DNA of 64,000 nucleotides, from assembly GCF_022549355.1 (NCBI RefSeq), contig NZ_JAKZGL010000007.1:1-64000 (forward strand), given 5' to 3'. The notes under the pieces were generated by a model. That model made no database searches. It worked only from the letters and a program-made list of their open reading frames with translations, and had not been told where the DNA came from. This stretch comes from Acinetobacter sp. NIPH 2699. GTDB lineage: Bacteria; Pseudomonadota; Gammaproteobacteria; Pseudomonadales; Moraxellaceae. Positions 31,622-41,245 of this stretch are shown here, in pieces; the stretch's first letter is position 1, and the number at the start of each line of letters is the position of its first letter. Both the position numbers and the translations under genes were made by a program.

Positions 31622-32275
31622 ATGGACTTTGATAAGCCCGCATTAATCATTCGTTGCTTCAATGATCTACAAGACTACACAGATCGCTTTGAAGCCATGA
31701 AAAGCTTTACCGAGACTCGGGATGAAAATACTCCAGATGAAGTCTGGTTATTACAACACCAAGATGTACTGACTCAGGGCCAAGCGGGTAAAGCCGAACA
31801 TATTCTAATGCAAAGTGATCTGCCGATTGTTCAGACTGATCGTGGTGGGCAAATCACATGGCATGGTCAAGGACAGCTCGTGGCTTATTTCCTATTTGAC
31901 TTAAATCGGTTGAAATGGAATGTGCGCAGCTTAGTGAGTTTTACTGAACAAGCCATGATCGATATCCTTCAACAATACCAAATTCATGCTTATGCCAAGT
32001 CCGATGCCCCTGGCGTCTACGTCGATGAACGTAAAATTGGTTCACTTGGTTTTAAAATTCGCCGTGGTCGTAGTTATCATGGTTTATCACTCAATATTGA
32101 TTGTAACCTCACTGGTTTCCAAACCATTAATCCTTGTGGATACGCGGGTTTAGAAATGGTACGCTTACAAGACTTGCTTAAGGATTATCCAAGCTTTGAG
32201 CAAGTCAGTCAGGATTTTATTTGTTATTTACAGAATACAGGTTTCTTTCGTGACCTCGCAGTCAAATCTGAATAA
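31622..32275 (+). CDS. lipB: Octanoyltransferase LipB
   Basis: A 217-residue enzyme that moves octanoyl from acyl-carrier protein to lipoyl-domain lysines, the first step of lipoate assembly. Motifs: DRGGQITWHGQGQLVAYFL, the lysine in IGSLGFKIRRG and the catalytic cysteine in NPCGYAGLEM. Its targets include SucB in this window. Start: ATG 31622 preferred (MDFDKPALI); an ATG eight codons upstream at 31598 is possible. Confidence 0.95.
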   Translation: MDFDKPALIIRCFNDLQDYTDRFEAMKSFTETRDENTPDEVWLLQHQDVLTQGQAGKAEHILMQSDLPIVQTDRGGQITWHGQGQLVAYFLFDLNRLKWNVRSLVSFTEQAMIDILQQYQIHAYAKSDAPGVYVDERKIGSLGFKIRRGRSYHGLSLNIDCNLTGFQTINPCGYAGLEMVRLQDLLKDYPSFEQVSQDFICYLQNTGFFRDLAVKSE

Positions 32276-32356
32276 ACTACTTTTCAATTTCAAAAAAATA
32301 AATTAGAGTAAATACTCTAAATTAGCTTTTGCATAATTTTAACAAGGGATACGCAA

Positions 32357-32890
32357 GTGATTTCAACCAAAGCAGTGAAGCCCACTTTGCAACTTGCCTA
32401 CGTAAAACTCATGATGGACGTTGTCGGTCGTGGTTTAGTCATGGCAAGTCAAGTGGACGATGAAGTACGCGAGGAAGTTTCTAAGTTTCCTGTTGGTTTT
32501 ATACTTTCAATGAATGTATTTCCCAATGGGCCTGCATTTGTTGCACGAGTAATTGAAGGGAAACAACTGGAACTTTTATCAAACTTTAAAGGTCAACCAA
32601 ACTTAACCATTACGTTTAAACATTTAACCCATGCTTTCCTCGTGTTTTCTTTTCAGGAAAGTACAGCACAGGCATTTGCCAATGACCGCATGCTTGTCAA
32701 TGGCGACGTTTCTTTTGCAATTCGTCTAGTACGTTGCCTCAATAAAATGGAAGCCCTGATCCTGCCAAAATTAGTTGCTTCGCTTGCAGTAAAACGCTAT
32801 CCAATGGAATTGACCTTAAAAGAAAAATTCACGGGTGCAAAAAATATTTATATCAAAGTCGCAAAATCATATCTTAAACGGAGCGCATAA
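32357..32890 (+). CDS. SCP2 sterol-binding-fold protein
   Basis: A 177-residue protein with an SCP-2-like lipid-binding domain (PVGFILSMNVFPNGPAFVARV; LLSNFKGQPNLTITFKHLTHAFLVFSFQ). It starts at GTG 32357 with AAGGG seven bases upstream. The next gene, an iron alcohol dehydrogenase, begins one base after its stop codon, so the pair is certainly co-transcribed. That suggests a role near fatty alcohol or aldehyde metabolism, but the ligand is unknown. Confidence 0.75.
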   Translation: MISTKAVKPTLQLAYVKLMMDVVGRGLVMASQVDDEVREEVSKFPVGFILSMNVFPNGPAFVARVIEGKQLELLSNFKGQPNLTITFKHLTHAFLVFSFQESTAQAFANDRMLVNGDVSFAIRLVRCLNKMEALILPKLVASLAVKRYPMELTLKEKFTGAKNIYIKVAKSYLKRSA

Positions 32891-32891
32891 C

Positions 32892-34076
32892 ATGGCTAAG
32901 CCTTATTACGAATTTTTCTGTCCTGTAAAAGTAATTGCTGGTAACGCTGCGTTAGAGCACATCCCTTTTGAACTTGCGACCTTAGGTGCAAAACGCCCAA
33001 TGATCATTACCGATAAAGGCGTACGTGCCAATGGTCTACTGAGTCCGATTGAAGCGGCTTTCAGCACTACAGATGCAGTGATTGGTGCGATCTTTGATGA
33101 TGTTCCACCTGATTCAAGCTTGGAAGTGGTCCGTTTAGCTGCTGAACTTTATCGCAACCAAAACTGTGATGCGATTATTGCGATTGGCGGTGGCTCAGTG
33201 ATTGATACTTCAAAGGCGACGAATATCCTCGTTTCTGAGGGGGGTGATGATCTATTACAATATTCAGGCGCGCATAACCTGCCAAAGCCATTAAAACCAT
33301 TTTTCGTGATTCCAACCACATCGGGTACAGGTTCAGAAGTCACCATGGTTGCAGTGGTGTCTGATATTGAAAGAAATGTCAAAATTCCATTTACCTCTTA
33401 CTATTTAATGCCTCATGCTGCGATTCTTGATCCACGTATGACCATGACTTTACCGCCGCATTTAACCGCAATGACCGCAATGGATGCCATGACCCATGCA
33501 GTTGAAGCCTATACCTGTTTAGCAGCAAATCCGATCAGTGATGCTTATGCCAGTGCAGCAGTTAAAAAAGTCAGTGAAAACCTGTTTAAAGTTTTAGACA
33601 ATCCAAACGATGCACAAGGCCGTTTAGAATTGGCGCAGGCCTCAACCATGGCAGGTATTGCCTTCTCTAACTCAATGGTTGGCTTAGTCCATTCACTGGG
33701 TCATGCTTTAGGTGCTGTTGCTCATCTGCCTCATGGTCTTTGTATGAACCTGTTTTTGCCATACGTGCTTGAATACAACAAAGAAATCAATGGGCACAAA
33801 ATTGGCGAATTATTACTGCCACTTGCAGGTGCAGATATTTATGCACAAACACCTGCCAACTTGCGCGCTGATAAAACAATTGCAACACTTTTGACCATGC
33901 GTGATCGTTTATTTAGCTTAACCAAGCTTCCACGCACCTTAAGTGAAACGGCTAAAATTACCGAAGCACAGTTAGATGAAGTCGCTGAAAAAGCCTTAAA
34001 TGATGGCTCAATCATTTTTAATCCGAAAGAAACAAGTTTGAAAGATCTTCGTTCTATTTTACAAAAAGCTTGGTAA
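32892..34076 (+). CDS. Iron-containing alcohol dehydrogenase
   Basis: A 394-residue group III dehydrogenase. It has the NAD-binding motif IAIGGGSVIDTSK, the TSGTGSEVT segment, and the iron ligands in DAMTHAVEAY and GLVHSLGHALGAVAHLPHG (Asp plus three histidines). It reduces aldehydes or oxidises alcohols with NAD(P). The start is ATG 32892 with GGAG seven bases upstream; an upstream in-frame extension overlaps the SCP2 gene and is rejected. Substrate not deducible. Confidence 0.92.
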   Translation: MAKPYYEFFCPVKVIAGNAALEHIPFELATLGAKRPMIITDKGVRANGLLSPIEAAFSTTDAVIGAIFDDVPPDSSLEVVRLAAELYRNQNCDAIIAIGGGSVIDTSKATNILVSEGGDDLLQYSGAHNLPKPLKPFFVIPTTSGTGSEVTMVAVVSDIERNVKIPFTSYYLMPHAAILDPRMTMTLPPHLTAMTAMDAMTHAVEAYTCLAANPISDAYASAAVKKVSENLFKVLDNPNDAQGRLELAQASTMAGIAFSNSMVGLVHSLGHALGAVAHLPHGLCMNLFLPYVLEYNKEINGHKIGELLLPLAGADIYAQTPANLRADKTIATLLTMRDRLFSLTKLPRTLSETAKITEAQLDEVAEKALNDGSIIFNPKETSLKDLRSILQKAW

Positions 34077-34108
34077 TTCATTTAGTTAAATAAATAATTA
34101 CTCCTTAG

Positions 34109-34185
34109 AGCCCTGATAATCATTCCTTGTATATAGCCCAAGCACACTCAACTAGGCTCGACAAGAAATGCTACTCAGGGCTTTT
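34109..34185 (+). terminator. Long nested hairpin after the alcohol dehydrogenase
   Basis: The outer arms AGCCCTGA (34109-34116) / TCAGGGCT (34175-34182) enclose CATTCCTTGT / ACAAGAAATG (34121-34130 / 34161-34170, one mismatch). These in turn enclose AGCC / GGCT. TTTT follows. It could act as a long terminator, or it may be a structured RNA element; the T run is short. Confidence 0.45.
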
Positions 34186-34318
34186 GTATTTTGTGAACCC
34201 ATAATTCATCTACTTTTCTCCCCAATTGGCAAAAAAATTGCTAAAAAAGCATAAAAGGGCTGACAATTTATGCCAATTTAGGATAGATTGGCGCACTTCG
34301 CTTTTTTTTCTGTAGGGG

Positions 34319-34343
34319 GGATCATTTTCGTCTCAAATGATCC
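34319..34343 (+). promoter_or_regulatory. Hairpin in the permease leader
   Basis: The perfect inverted repeat GGATCATTT / AAATGATCC with a seven-base loop ends 46 bases before the permease start. It could be an operator or a leader stem-loop. A T run precedes it (34301-34309), not follows it, so it is not a terminator on this strand. Confidence 0.45.
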
Positions 34344-34389
34344 TTAAACCATAGCTGATCCTTGATCAACGATAACGAGGGTAACGCCG

Positions 34390-35778
34390 TTGACAAACAT
34401 CTCTGGGACTCAATCAGCAGCTAAACTGCAAAAAACATTAGGTCTGTGGCACGTCATCATTATTGGTTTGGCATATATTCAACCAATGACGTTATTTGAT
34501 ACTTTCGGTCTGGTGTCGGAAGCAAGTAATCACCACGTCCCAACCTCATATATCTTCGCATTGGTTGCCATTTTGCTGACGTCGCTTAGCTATGGACATA
34601 TGATCAGACGTTATCCATCGTCTGGTTCAGCGTATACCTATGCTCAAAAATCGATTCATCCCAACATCGGGTTTATGGTCGGCTGGTCTTCGTGGTTAGA
34701 CTATCTACTCTCGCCCATGGTCAATATCATCCTTGCGGTGATTTACCTCACCGCACTTTTCCCAGATGTAAATCATTGGGTATGGGTGGTTGTACTGACT
34801 GCATTTATGACTGGCGTTAACTTACGTGGTGCGCGTTTCGTTGCAAACTTTAACAGTTGGATTGTATTGGTTCAGTTGATCGTTATCGGCACATTTAGCT
34901 ATTTGGTATACAACAAATTACAAATGGGAATGAATGCGGATGGTCCTATCACGGCTGAAACGCGCTATCAACTGTGGAGTTTGGAACCTTTCTGGAATGA
35001 GCTCACTTCAGTCGGTGCATTAATTACTGGTGCAACCCTACTCTGTTTCTCATTTACAGGATTTGACTCATTAAGTTCTCTTGCTGAAGAAACCAAAGAT
35101 ACCGAGAAAACCTTACCTAAAGCGATTTTCTTAACCGCCCTACTTGCTGGCGTGATCTTCATTATCAGTACATATTTTATTCAGCTTTATTTCCCAAATA
35201 ACCCAAGTAGTTATTTTAAAGATATTGCTGAAACACAACCAGAAATCTTAATGTTGGTTGGTGGCTCATTATTCCAAGCCTATGTATTAGCCTTTGCAAT
35301 CATCACCGTGATGGCATCGGGTATTTCAGCACATGCAGGCGTTTCACGTCTCATGTATGTCATGGGTCGTGATGGCATTATCAATAAGAAAATCTTTGGT
35401 CATATCAGCCCAAAAAGCTTTACACCATCTTACAATATCTTAATTGTTGGTGCTGTCGCATTGACTGCGGGCTTCATGGATCTAGATATTGTCATTTCAA
35501 TGATTAGCTTTGGTGCTTTAACCGCATTTACCTTTGTCAACCTATCGGTGATCTCACGTTATGCACTTCGAGATGGTCGCACCAAGACACTGAAAGAAAT
35601 CATCAACTATGTGGTGATTCCATTATGTGGTTTTATCAGTATCTTTGCTTTATGGCTTGAGATTGAAGAGACAGCATTGAAATATGGTTTATGGTGGGCA
35701 ATGTTTGGTGTGCTATACCTCGGTTATAAAACCAAGGGCTTTAAATATAACGCGCCACAACATAATGAACACGAATAA
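34390..35778 (+). CDS. APC-family amino-acid permease
   Basis: A 462-residue transporter with about twelve membrane segments. The N-terminal KTLGLWHVIIIGLAYIQPMTLFDTFG segment and the middle FTGFDSLSSLAEETKDTEKTLPKAI loop are typical of the APC superfamily. Related permeases carry amino acids or polyamines such as putrescine; the substrate here is not clear. It starts at TTG 34390 with GAGGG eight bases upstream. It stands alone between a hairpin-bearing leader and a strong terminator. Confidence 0.87.
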   Translation: MTNISGTQSAAKLQKTLGLWHVIIIGLAYIQPMTLFDTFGLVSEASNHHVPTSYIFALVAILLTSLSYGHMIRRYPSSGSAYTYAQKSIHPNIGFMVGWSSWLDYLLSPMVNIILAVIYLTALFPDVNHWVWVVVLTAFMTGVNLRGARFVANFNSWIVLVQLIVIGTFSYLVYNKLQMGMNADGPITAETRYQLWSLEPFWNELTSVGALITGATLLCFSFTGFDSLSSLAEETKDTEKTLPKAIFLTALLAGVIFIISTYFIQLYFPNNPSSYFKDIAETQPEILMLVGGSLFQAYVLAFAIITVMASGISAHAGVSRLMYVMGRDGIINKKIFGHISPKSFTPSYNILIVGAVALTAGFMDLDIVISMISFGALTAFTFVNLSVISRYALRDGRTKTLKEIINYVVIPLCGFISIFALWLEIEETALKYGLWWAMFGVLYLGYKTKGFKYNAPQHNEHE

Positions 35779-35814
35779 TCATTTGTGATAAGTATGTGAA
35801 ATAGACAAAAGGCG

Positions 35815-35844
35815 CCTGATGCGCCTTTTGTTTTATCCAAGAAT
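35815..35844. terminator. Bidirectional terminator after the permease
   Basis: The stem ACAAAAGGCGC / GCGCCTTTTGT with a CTGAT loop is followed by TTTT. It separates converging genes. Confidence 0.88.
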
Positions 35845-35850
35845 AGCAAA

Positions 35851-36405
35851 TCAGCCCACAAACTTATTGCTAATACTTTGAATACGTATTGCATAAGCTT
35901 TGACCGTGTCTAAATCACCTTGTGGAATTTCATCTGCTGACGCATCAGCAGGACTCTGTACCATTGCCCCACCAAAACTTCCCATATAATTGATATCATT
36001 ATGTGTCGCCGCTTTGGTATTGGAAGGTAAAATACCCAAGCTGACCCAAAGACCACCATGCTGGAATGCCAATGCCTGTAACTGAATCAACGTCATTTGC
36101 TTATCACCATTCAGGCTTCCACTGTTGGTAAATCCGCCAAAAATCTTATCTTGCCAAGCTCGTGTAAACCAACGTTTAGAAGAATCATCCGCAAATTTCT
36201 TAAACTGCCAAGGTGTCGAAGCCATATAAGTCGGCACACCAAAGACAATTGCATCGGCTTGATCTAATGTCTGCCAATCTTGTTCTGTAATATCCCCTTT
36301 TTGATCAATTTCAATTCGAGTAGCATCAATTGCTTGAGCAAAAGTTTCTGCAATCACTTTGGTATGACCATAGCCTGAGTAATAAACAACTGCAATTTTT
36401 GTCAT
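35851..36405 (-). CDS. Flavodoxin-family protein (WrbA-like)
   Basis: A 184-residue protein with the FMN-binding start IAVVYYSGYGHTKVIAETFA, the VFGVPTYMASTPWQFKKFAD loop and the NSGSLNGDKQMTL segment of WrbA-type NAD(P)H:quinone oxidoreductases. It probably reduces quinones by two electrons. The ATG at 36405 has AGG eight bases upstream; the frame is open further 5' but reaches into the promoter. It is divergent from an HxlR regulator with a palindromic operator between them, so it is the probable target of that regulator. Confidence 0.87.
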   Translation of the reverse strand: MTKIAVVYYSGYGHTKVIAETFAQAIDATRIEIDQKGDITEQDWQTLDQADAIVFGVPTYMASTPWQFKKFADDSSKRWFTRAWQDKIFGGFTNSGSLNGDKQMTLIQLQALAFQHGGLWVSLGILPSNTKAATHNDINYMGSFGGAMVQSPADASADEIPQGDLDTVKAYAIRIQSISNKFVG

Positions 36406-36438
36406 GAGATAACCTAGAGTTCTAAAAAGTTCCATTTA

Positions 36439-36466
36439 ATGATATATTTTAGAAACTAGGTGTCAA
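36439..36466 (-). promoter_or_regulatory. Promoter of the flavodoxin gene
   Basis: On the minus strand, TTGACA (36461-36466) and TATCAT (36439-36444) are separated by 16 bases: a near-consensus sigma-70 promoter 34 bases before the start codon. Confidence 0.65.
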
Positions 36467-36488
36467 TTAGTTACCTTTTGGTAACTAA
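36467..36488. promoter_or_regulatory. Palindromic operator of the HxlR/flavodoxin pair
   Basis: A perfect inverted repeat, TTAGTTACC-TTTT-GGTAACTAA, abuts the -35 of the flavodoxin promoter and lies 34 bases upstream of the HxlR start. HxlR dimers bind such palindromes in divergent spacers. Confidence 0.75.
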
Positions 36489-36521
36489 GGACATCAAAGA
36501 GGAAAATTGAGGGTTGTAACG

Positions 36522-36902
36522 ATGATAAAAGGCTTAAAATACAATGTTTATCAACAACATTGCCCTGCCCGATTATTTTTTGAAAAAATTGCAGATAAAT
36601 GGGTATTACTGATCATCAATGTGCTTTCGCAAGAAGCCCAACACTTTAATTTACTCAAAAAGAACATTGAAGGCATCTCCCCCAAAGTACTTTCACAAAA
36701 ATTAAAAATGCTGGAACGAGATGGTTTTATTGCACGACAAGTACAAAACACCTCGCCAATTCGAGTCGAATACTCATTGACTGCTTTAGGCTTAGAAGTC
36801 GCTGAAATGGCATATCAATTGAAAGATTGGGCAGAGAGTAATATTGAACAAATTATTTATGCCCAACAACGTTATGACGCAGTACAAGCAGCAACAGAAT
36901 AG
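36522..36902 (+). CDS. HxlR-family transcriptional regulator
   Basis: A 126-residue winged-helix protein. The N-terminal CPARLFFEKIADKWVLLIINVLS and the central GISPKVLSQKLKMLERDGFI are the HxlR/DUF24 signature. The cysteine before the first helix (YQQHCPARL) is the residue that senses electrophiles or quinones in related regulators such as YodB and QorR. Its divergent partner is a quinone-reductase-like flavodoxin, which fits redox or quinone sensing. The ATG at 36522 has GAGG nine bases upstream. Confidence 0.9.
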   Translation: MIKGLKYNVYQQHCPARLFFEKIADKWVLLIINVLSQEAQHFNLLKKNIEGISPKVLSQKLKMLERDGFIARQVQNTSPIRVEYSLTALGLEVAEMAYQLKDWAESNIEQIIYAQQRYDAVQAATE

Positions 36903-36961
36903 TTCAGTGAGGTTCATATCTATCCACAATCTCATGGTGATATTTAAGGACTTTTCTAAAA

Positions 36962-37435
36962 TCAGATCAGCTCTTTGAAGCCCTGCTGTCTCCACGCTTC
37001 GTAAACAATCACAGCCGTGGCATTAGATAAATTCAAACTTCTTGAGTTTTCAGCCATAGGCAAACGTATCCACTGCTCTGGTGGAAACATAAGGCGTACC
37101 TGTTCAGGTAAGCCCCGTGTTTCAGGTCCCATTAACAATGCCACTGGTCGATTTAAATCAACCGTATGCGGTGTTGCTGCCCCTTTGGTGGTCAGAGGAA
37201 AGACATGCTCGACACCTTTGGCTTTTAAATCAGCCAGACATGATTCAATATTGTCCCAGATTTGCATTCTCGCCCATTCGTGATAGTCCAATCCTGCACG
37301 CTTAAGCTTTTTATCATCCAGTTCAAAACCTAATGGTTTAACCAAATGTAGCTGAGCACCCGTATTGGCACATAAACGGATGATATTGCCAGTATTCGCT
37401 GGAATCTCTGGCTCGTATAGGACGACATGAATCAC
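36962..37435 (-). CDS. trmL: tRNA (cytidine(34)-2'-O)-methyltransferase TrmL
   Basis: A 157-residue SPOUT methyltransferase that modifies the wobble base of tRNA-Leu. It shows the N-terminal [23 protein letters not shown] and the C-terminal SAM-knot motifs [11 protein letters not shown] and [28 protein letters not shown]. Standard length. It lies downstream of cysG on the same strand with a 60-base gap. Confidence 0.95.
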   Translation of the reverse strand: MIHVVLYEPEIPANTGNIIRLCANTGAQLHLVKPLGFELDDKKLKRAGLDYHEWARMQIWDNIESCLADLKAKGVEHVFPLTTKGAATPHTVDLNRPVALLMGPETRGLPEQVRLMFPPEQWIRLPMAENSRSLNLSNATAVIVYEAWRQQGFKELI

Positions 37436-37495
37436 AAATTTTCTCTACTTTAAAATCTCCCTTGAGGAGCTATAAATGCTCCTCACCTCTTTTTT

Positions 37496-38887
37496 TTACA
37501 GGGAGGTCGGGAGGGATTGCCATTGTAACTGTTCACGTAAACTCACCACTTCACCAATAATGGTTAAAGTCGGTGCTACGATATGATGTTCGGAGACTTT
37601 GGTGGCAATATCCGCCAATGTTCCCACCACCACCTTTTGCTCAGGTGTTGTACCTTTTGAGATCAAAGCAACGGGCATGCTTGGACGTTGACCGTGCGCA
37701 ATGAGTTGTTCACAAATACGCTCTAAACCAACCAAGCCCATATACAACACCAAGGTTTGGTTTTCATACACCAGTTCATGCCAAGGCAGCTCAGGTGAAC
37801 CTTCTTTTAAATGCCCAGTGAGGAAACGTACACTTTGCGCATAATCACGATGGGTCAGTGGAATACCCGCATAAGCAGAACAGCCTGAAGCAGCAGTAAT
37901 CCCGGGTACTACTTGGAAGGTCACATTTGCTTCAACCAGCTCTTGAATTTCTTCACCACCACGACCAAAAATAAAGGGATCACCACCTTTCAAGCGACAA
38001 ACACGTTTCCCTTGCTGTGCATATTCAACCAGTAAAGCATTAATACCATCTTGTGGAACAGAGTGATTGGAACGTGCTTTGCCCACGTAAATCTTCGTGG
38101 CATCACGGCGGCATAGTTCCATAATGGGTGCTGAAACCAAACGATCATAAATCACCACATCTGCTTGTTGCATCAGACGTAATGCTTTTAATGTCAGTAG
38201 TTCAGGGTCACCCGGTCCAGCACCCACCAAATAAACCTCACCTTTCGGTGCAGTCCATTCTGATAATGCTTGCTCAATCAGATCATTTGCCACATCCAAG
38301 TTGTCATTAAAGACTTGCTCTTTTAATGGGCTAGCGTACAAATTTTCCCAAAAGATACGGCGTTCATCTGGATTCGTAATTTTAGCTTTAACTTGCTTAC
38401 GCCATTTTCCTGAAAATTCTGCAAGCTTGCCCATGCCATGCGGCACAATCGTTTCAATCTGAGTGCGCAACTGTCTAGATAAAACAGGTGATGCACCATT
38501 TGAAGCAACTGAAATCACCAAAGGAGAACGATCAATAATCGCAGGCACCATAAAGCGACAATGCGGAATATCATCCACACTATTGACTAAAATATTACGC
38601 TGTTCACATTGCTCAAATACAGTTTTATTGACTTCAGGATGATCTGTTGCAGCGATGACTAAGCGATATGGCGTTGTCAAAATATTTTCAGAAAAAGTAG
38701 CTTGGATATATTGCCCTGACGACTTTTCTAACAGTGAGCGGAGTTCAGGTTCAATGTCTGGTGCAATCACATCAACAATTGCACCAGCTTTCACTAGCAA
38801 ATTTGCTTTGCGGTAGGCAATATGCCCACCACCCACAATCAGACAACGTTGCTGTTGCAACTTTAAAGAGATTGGGAAAATATCCAC
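37496..38887 (-). CDS. cysG: Sirohaem synthase CysG
   Basis: A 463-residue trifunctional enzyme. The N-terminal NAD-dependent precorrin-2 dehydrogenase/ferrochelatase part starts LQQQRCLIVGGGHIAYRKA. The C-terminal uroporphyrinogen-III methyltransferase begins around residue 218 with VYLVGAGPGDPELLTLKALR and holds RLKGGDPFIFGRGGEE. It makes sirohaem for sulfite and nitrite reductases. It follows serS by 66 bases and may share its message. Confidence 0.95.
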   Translation of the reverse strand: MDIFPISLKLQQQRCLIVGGGHIAYRKANLLVKAGAIVDVIAPDIEPELRSLLEKSSGQYIQATFSENILTTPYRLVIAATDHPEVNKTVFEQCEQRNILVNSVDDIPHCRFMVPAIIDRSPLVISVASNGASPVLSRQLRTQIETIVPHGMGKLAEFSGKWRKQVKAKITNPDERRIFWENLYASPLKEQVFNDNLDVANDLIEQALSEWTAPKGEVYLVGAGPGDPELLTLKALRLMQQADVVIYDRLVSAPIMELCRRDATKIYVGKARSNHSVPQDGINALLVEYAQQGKRVCRLKGGDPFIFGRGGEEIQELVEANVTFQVVPGITAASGCSAYAGIPLTHRDYAQSVRFLTGHLKEGSPELPWHELVYENQTLVLYMGLVGLERICEQLIAHGQRPSMPVALISKGTTPEQKVVVGTLADIATKVSEHHIVAPTLTIIGEVVSLREQLQWQSLPTSL

Positions 38888-38953
38888 GCGATGCCTCTAT
38901 ATTTTTAGATCTGATTGAGTTAAAGCAAAAACTATGCACAAATTCGATGCATT

Positions 38954-40231
<1,278 letters not shown>

Positions 40232-40288
40232 TCATGAATAGAGAAAAAACTGGCTATAGTGTAAGGCTTTAACCTAAAAAAATACAGT

Positions 40289-40312
40289 GCGGCGTGATGG
40301 CAATCACACCGC
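40289..40312 (-). terminator. Terminator after the RsiV-like lipoprotein gene
   Basis: On the minus strand, the stem GCGGTGTGAT / ATCACGCCGC (one wobble pair) with a TGCC loop is followed by ACTGTA and a T run. It lies between the lipoprotein gene and serS. Confidence 0.65.
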
Positions 40313-40356
40313 TTTATACTGAAACAATGATCCTAACAAAGTTTTGAAAATTGCGA

Positions 40357-41124
40357 TTAACTTGGTTCTTTCGGCAAACTCGGCAAGTATTCAGCTTTGA
40401 TAAACTGCTTTGCAGCATAATATGGCAAGCTCAACTCACTCATCCCTTCCGCATAGGATGCCAACTCATATAAAGGATAAACAAACACAATACCGTTCAC
40501 ACCATAGTAGTAATTATCACTCACCTGTAATTGATCTTTTTTAATATTGTGCTCATCCAACCAATTTTGATTGGCAGCATAGAGTTCATCTCGCAACTTT
40601 TGCTCTACACCCTCTTTGATCAACTCACTCACACTAATATGTTTTTTCGTGGATAAATCAAAATTTACAAACTCTTGATGATACATCCCATGCGCTGCAC
40701 CAGCAGGATAAGCATAACTATGAATGGCAAAGGTCGCTAAATTATAATTCTGCCCCACAAACCGCACATAGGTACTACTTTCACTTAAAGATGGCTCACC
40801 TTCTGGGACTTTTACGGGCTGATCTGATAAATCAGCAAAAGCATTCGGTTCTGCTTTTTTCATACGATTGACAAAATAATCATCAATCCACTGCTGATTG
40901 GTTTTTACCGTTTGTAGATCATAATTGGTACAACCATCTTCCAAACAAACCTGCTGTTTAGGCAACTGAACTGCCACCACTTGGGCCTGAATCAATGGAA
41001 TATCACCCTTCTCTGACGTCTCTGCTTTCGTGGTCGGGTCTGTTTTAGGCTGACAACCTGCTAATGCGATAACCGTAAGGATGGGAATAAGGGGTACAAA
41101 TTTTGATAATTTTGCTGTATTCAT
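40357..41124 (-). CDS. RsiV/DUF3298-like lipoprotein
   Basis: A 255-residue protein with a lipoprotein signal: a hydrophobic run ends in LAGC, placing the lipidated cysteine at residue 24. The mature part resembles the DUF4163/DUF3298 domains of RsiV-type proteins (NYNLATFAIHSYAYPAGAAHGMYHQEFVNFDLSTKKHISVSELI and FVYPLYELASYAEG). Some members bind lysozyme or act as anti-sigma factors, but this one lacks a cytoplasmic segment, so it is probably only an envelope lipoprotein. Role unknown. Confidence 0.75.
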   Translation of the reverse strand: MNTAKLSKFVPLIPILTVIALAGCQPKTDPTTKAETSEKGDIPLIQAQVVAVQLPKQQVCLEDGCTNYDLQTVKTNQQWIDDYFVNRMKKAEPNAFADLSDQPVKVPEGEPSLSESSTYVRFVGQNYNLATFAIHSYAYPAGAAHGMYHQEFVNFDLSTKKHISVSELIKEGVEQKLRDELYAANQNWLDEHNIKKDQLQVSDNYYYGVNGIVFVYPLYELASYAEGMSELSLPYYAAKQFIKAEYLPSLPKEPS

Positions 41125-41200
41125 CGCTATGCAAGTCTCTGATGTTTTTCTCCACTATACAAAGCCTTGCTAGAAGATGACATTAAGAAATGTATCTAGC

Positions 41201-41224
41201 AAAAAGCCGCAACAAATGCGGCTT
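41201..41224 (-). terminator. Terminator after lolA
   Basis: On the minus strand, the stem AAGCCGC / GCGGCTT with a seven-base loop is followed by TTT. It lies 22 bases after the lolA stop. Confidence 0.75.
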
Positions 41225-41245
41225 CATACTGAGTTAATCAAATGA

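Noticed and set aside
36512..36521. GAGG before the HxlR gene considered as supporting the earlier TTG start
   Set aside because: It lies downstream of that TTG (36507) and at correct spacing for ATG 36522, so the ATG is preferred.
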